NCBI GenBank assembly: GCA_012513235.1
Contig: JAAZCO010000244.1
Location: 1-6,802 of the forward strand
Length of the DNA: 6,802 nucleotides
Origin: Gammaproteobacteria bacterium
GTDB taxonomy: Bacteria > Pseudomonadota > Gammaproteobacteria > Pseudomonadales > Pseudomonadaceae
Direction: 5' to 3'
Each line of letters starts with the position of its first letter. Positions within the stretch are counted from its first letter, which is position 1. A program made the translations under genes and the position numbers. The notes under the pieces were generated by a model. The model saw only the letters and a list, made by a program, of their open reading frames with translations. It was not told the origin of the DNA and made no database searches. Positions 6,100 through 6,802 of this stretch are shown here, one piece after another.

Positions 6100-6699
6100 A
6101 TGACTTTCAAGCAAACTCCTTCACAAACAGTTGGCCCCTACTTCGCTTACGGCTTAACGGCGCAGCAGTACAGCTACGGCAATACGCAAATTGCCGACAA
6201 TCAGTTGGTGAAAGGTGATGTTGCCGGTGAACGTATCCGCATCACCGGCAAAGTATTTGATGGTAACGGTGATGCCGTTGATGATGCGCTAATTGAAATC
6301 TGGCAAGCCAATGCGGTGGGCCGTTTTAATCACCCGCTAGATCAACGCAGCAACCGTGCGCTAGATACAGAGTTCCTCGGTTACGGCCGTTGTGGTACCG
6401 GTACACGCAGCGATTTAAGTTTTAGCTTTGACACCATTAAGCCAGGCGCAGCACAAGCAGGTCATGCGCCCTTTATTACTGTGGTAGTGATGATGCGTGG
6501 TTTATTAAGCCATGCTTTCACGCGCATCTATTTCTCTGATGAAACCAGTGCCAACCCAACTGATCCTGTTCTGAGCAAAGTCTGTGCATCACGCCAAAGC
6601 ACGTTAATTGCACAGCGCAAAGAAACGGGCACCGGCCCTGAGTATCACTTTGATATTCATATGCAAGGTCCTCAAGAAACCGTGTTCTTCGACGTATAA
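6100..6699 (+). CDS. pcaG: Protocatechuate 3,4-dioxygenase alpha subunit PcaG
   Basis: The non-iron partner of PcaH, 199 residues, matching the family length of about 200. The N-terminal TPSQTVGPYFAYGL (6-19) contains T10, P13 and Y14, corresponding to alpha-subunit residues that line the substrate pocket in P. putida, and R133 in MMRGLLSH probably corresponds to the alpha arginine that contacts the substrate carboxylate. The fold repeats that of PcaH (IRITGKVFDGNGDAVDDALIEIWQANA, then GRF, KPGAA, APFITVVV), but the positions equivalent to the four iron ligands are F76, A118, F125 and T127, so it cannot bind iron itself. It ends with QGPQETVFFDV, typical of PcaG. GGAGG sits 8 bases before the ATG and the gap after pcaH is 3 bases, so both subunits should be made together. 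Confidence 0.96.
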   Translation: MTFKQTPSQTVGPYFAYGLTAQQYSYGNTQIADNQLVKGDVAGERIRITGKVFDGNGDAVDDALIEIWQANAVGRFNHPLDQRSNRALDTEFLGYGRCGTGTRSDLSFSFDTIKPGAAQAGHAPFITVVVMMRGLLSHAFTRIYFSDETSANPTDPVLSKVCASRQSTLIAQRKETGTGPEYHFDIHMQGPQETVFFDV

Positions 6700-6710
6700 A
6701 GGATAGTCTA

Positions 6711-6802
6711 ATGGCCAAGTTTGTATCTCTAAAAGACGCGATTGCCGAGTACCTGCATGATGGTGATGTGGTGGCGATGGAAGGGTTTACCCACCTGATC
6801 CC
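6711..6802 (+). CDS. pcaI: 3-Oxoadipate CoA-transferase subunit A, CatI/glutaconate CoA-transferase type (partial, C-terminus off the right edge)
   Basis: Only the first 30 codons are in the window, reading MAKFVSLKDAIAEYLHDGD then VVAMEGFTHLI. The EGFTHLIP-like motif and spacing match the start of the CatI/PcaI subunit of the glutaconate CoA-transferase type, as in Pseudomonas sp. B13 CatI, and not the shorter P. putida PcaI type, which has a GGFG motif at this place. The enzyme moves CoA from succinyl-CoA to 3-oxoadipate, the step after PcaD. AAGGA (6699-6703) overlaps the pcaG stop and lies 7 bases before the ATG, 11 bases after pcaG. The family call is good for so short a piece; subunit B (pcaJ) should follow outside the window. 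The exact substrate is inferred from context. Confidence 0.82.
   Translation, partial: MAKFVSLKDAIAEYLHDGDVVAMEGFTHLI

Noticed and set aside
6518..6718. 66-codon open frame on the minus strand
   Set aside because: Antisense shadow of the pcaG 3' end and the pcaI start.

Overview
The window is a divergent pair of aromatic-degradation operons from a gammaproteobacterium, most likely a low- to mid-GC member of the Pseudomonas/Pseudomonadales area. The organism call is inferred from the pchACXF gene order known from Pseudomonas putida p-cresol strains, the Pseudomonas-like protein sequences and the moderate GC with frequent TTA leucine codons. No species can be named from the sequence alone. All recognisable genes are metabolic; there is no mobile element, RNA gene or CRISPR array.

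Left arm (minus strand, about 3740 down to 1): pchA (4-hydroxybenzaldehyde dehydrogenase), pchC (periplasmic cytochrome c), pchX (Tat-signal protein of unknown function) and pchF (FAD subunit of p-cresol methylhydroxylase). They are tightly packed, and pchF runs off the left edge after 421 codons. Reading-frame, signal-peptide and active-site evidence all agree. The pchF gene was found by translating the minus strand directly because it has no stop codon in the window.

Middle (3741-4216): a 476-bp AT-rich divergent promoter region. It holds two copies of a roughly 49-bp element in opposite orientation, one pointing at each operon. Each copy begins with a palindrome or a decayed palindrome, has an identical 11-mer TTTTTGATATA, and carries a second conserved block at the same distance. 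No regulator gene lies in the window.

Right arm (plus strand, 4217 to 6802): a fused pcaD-pcaC gene (enol-lactonase plus 4-carboxymuconolactone decarboxylase), pcaH and pcaG (protocatechuate 3,4-dioxygenase beta and alpha) and the first 30 codons of a pcaI/catI-type 3-oxoadipate CoA-transferase subunit A. Gaps are -1, 3 and 11 bases, so this is one operon.

Together the arms convert p-cresol (or a related 4-alkylphenol) to 4-hydroxybenzoate, and protocatechuate towards 3-oxoadipyl-CoA. Two steps are missing from the window: 4-hydroxybenzoate 3-hydroxylase (pobA) and carboxymuconate cycloisomerase (pcaB). They are presumably just outside it or elsewhere in the genome. The genes are known families; the least explained parts are PchX and the mirrored regulatory elements.
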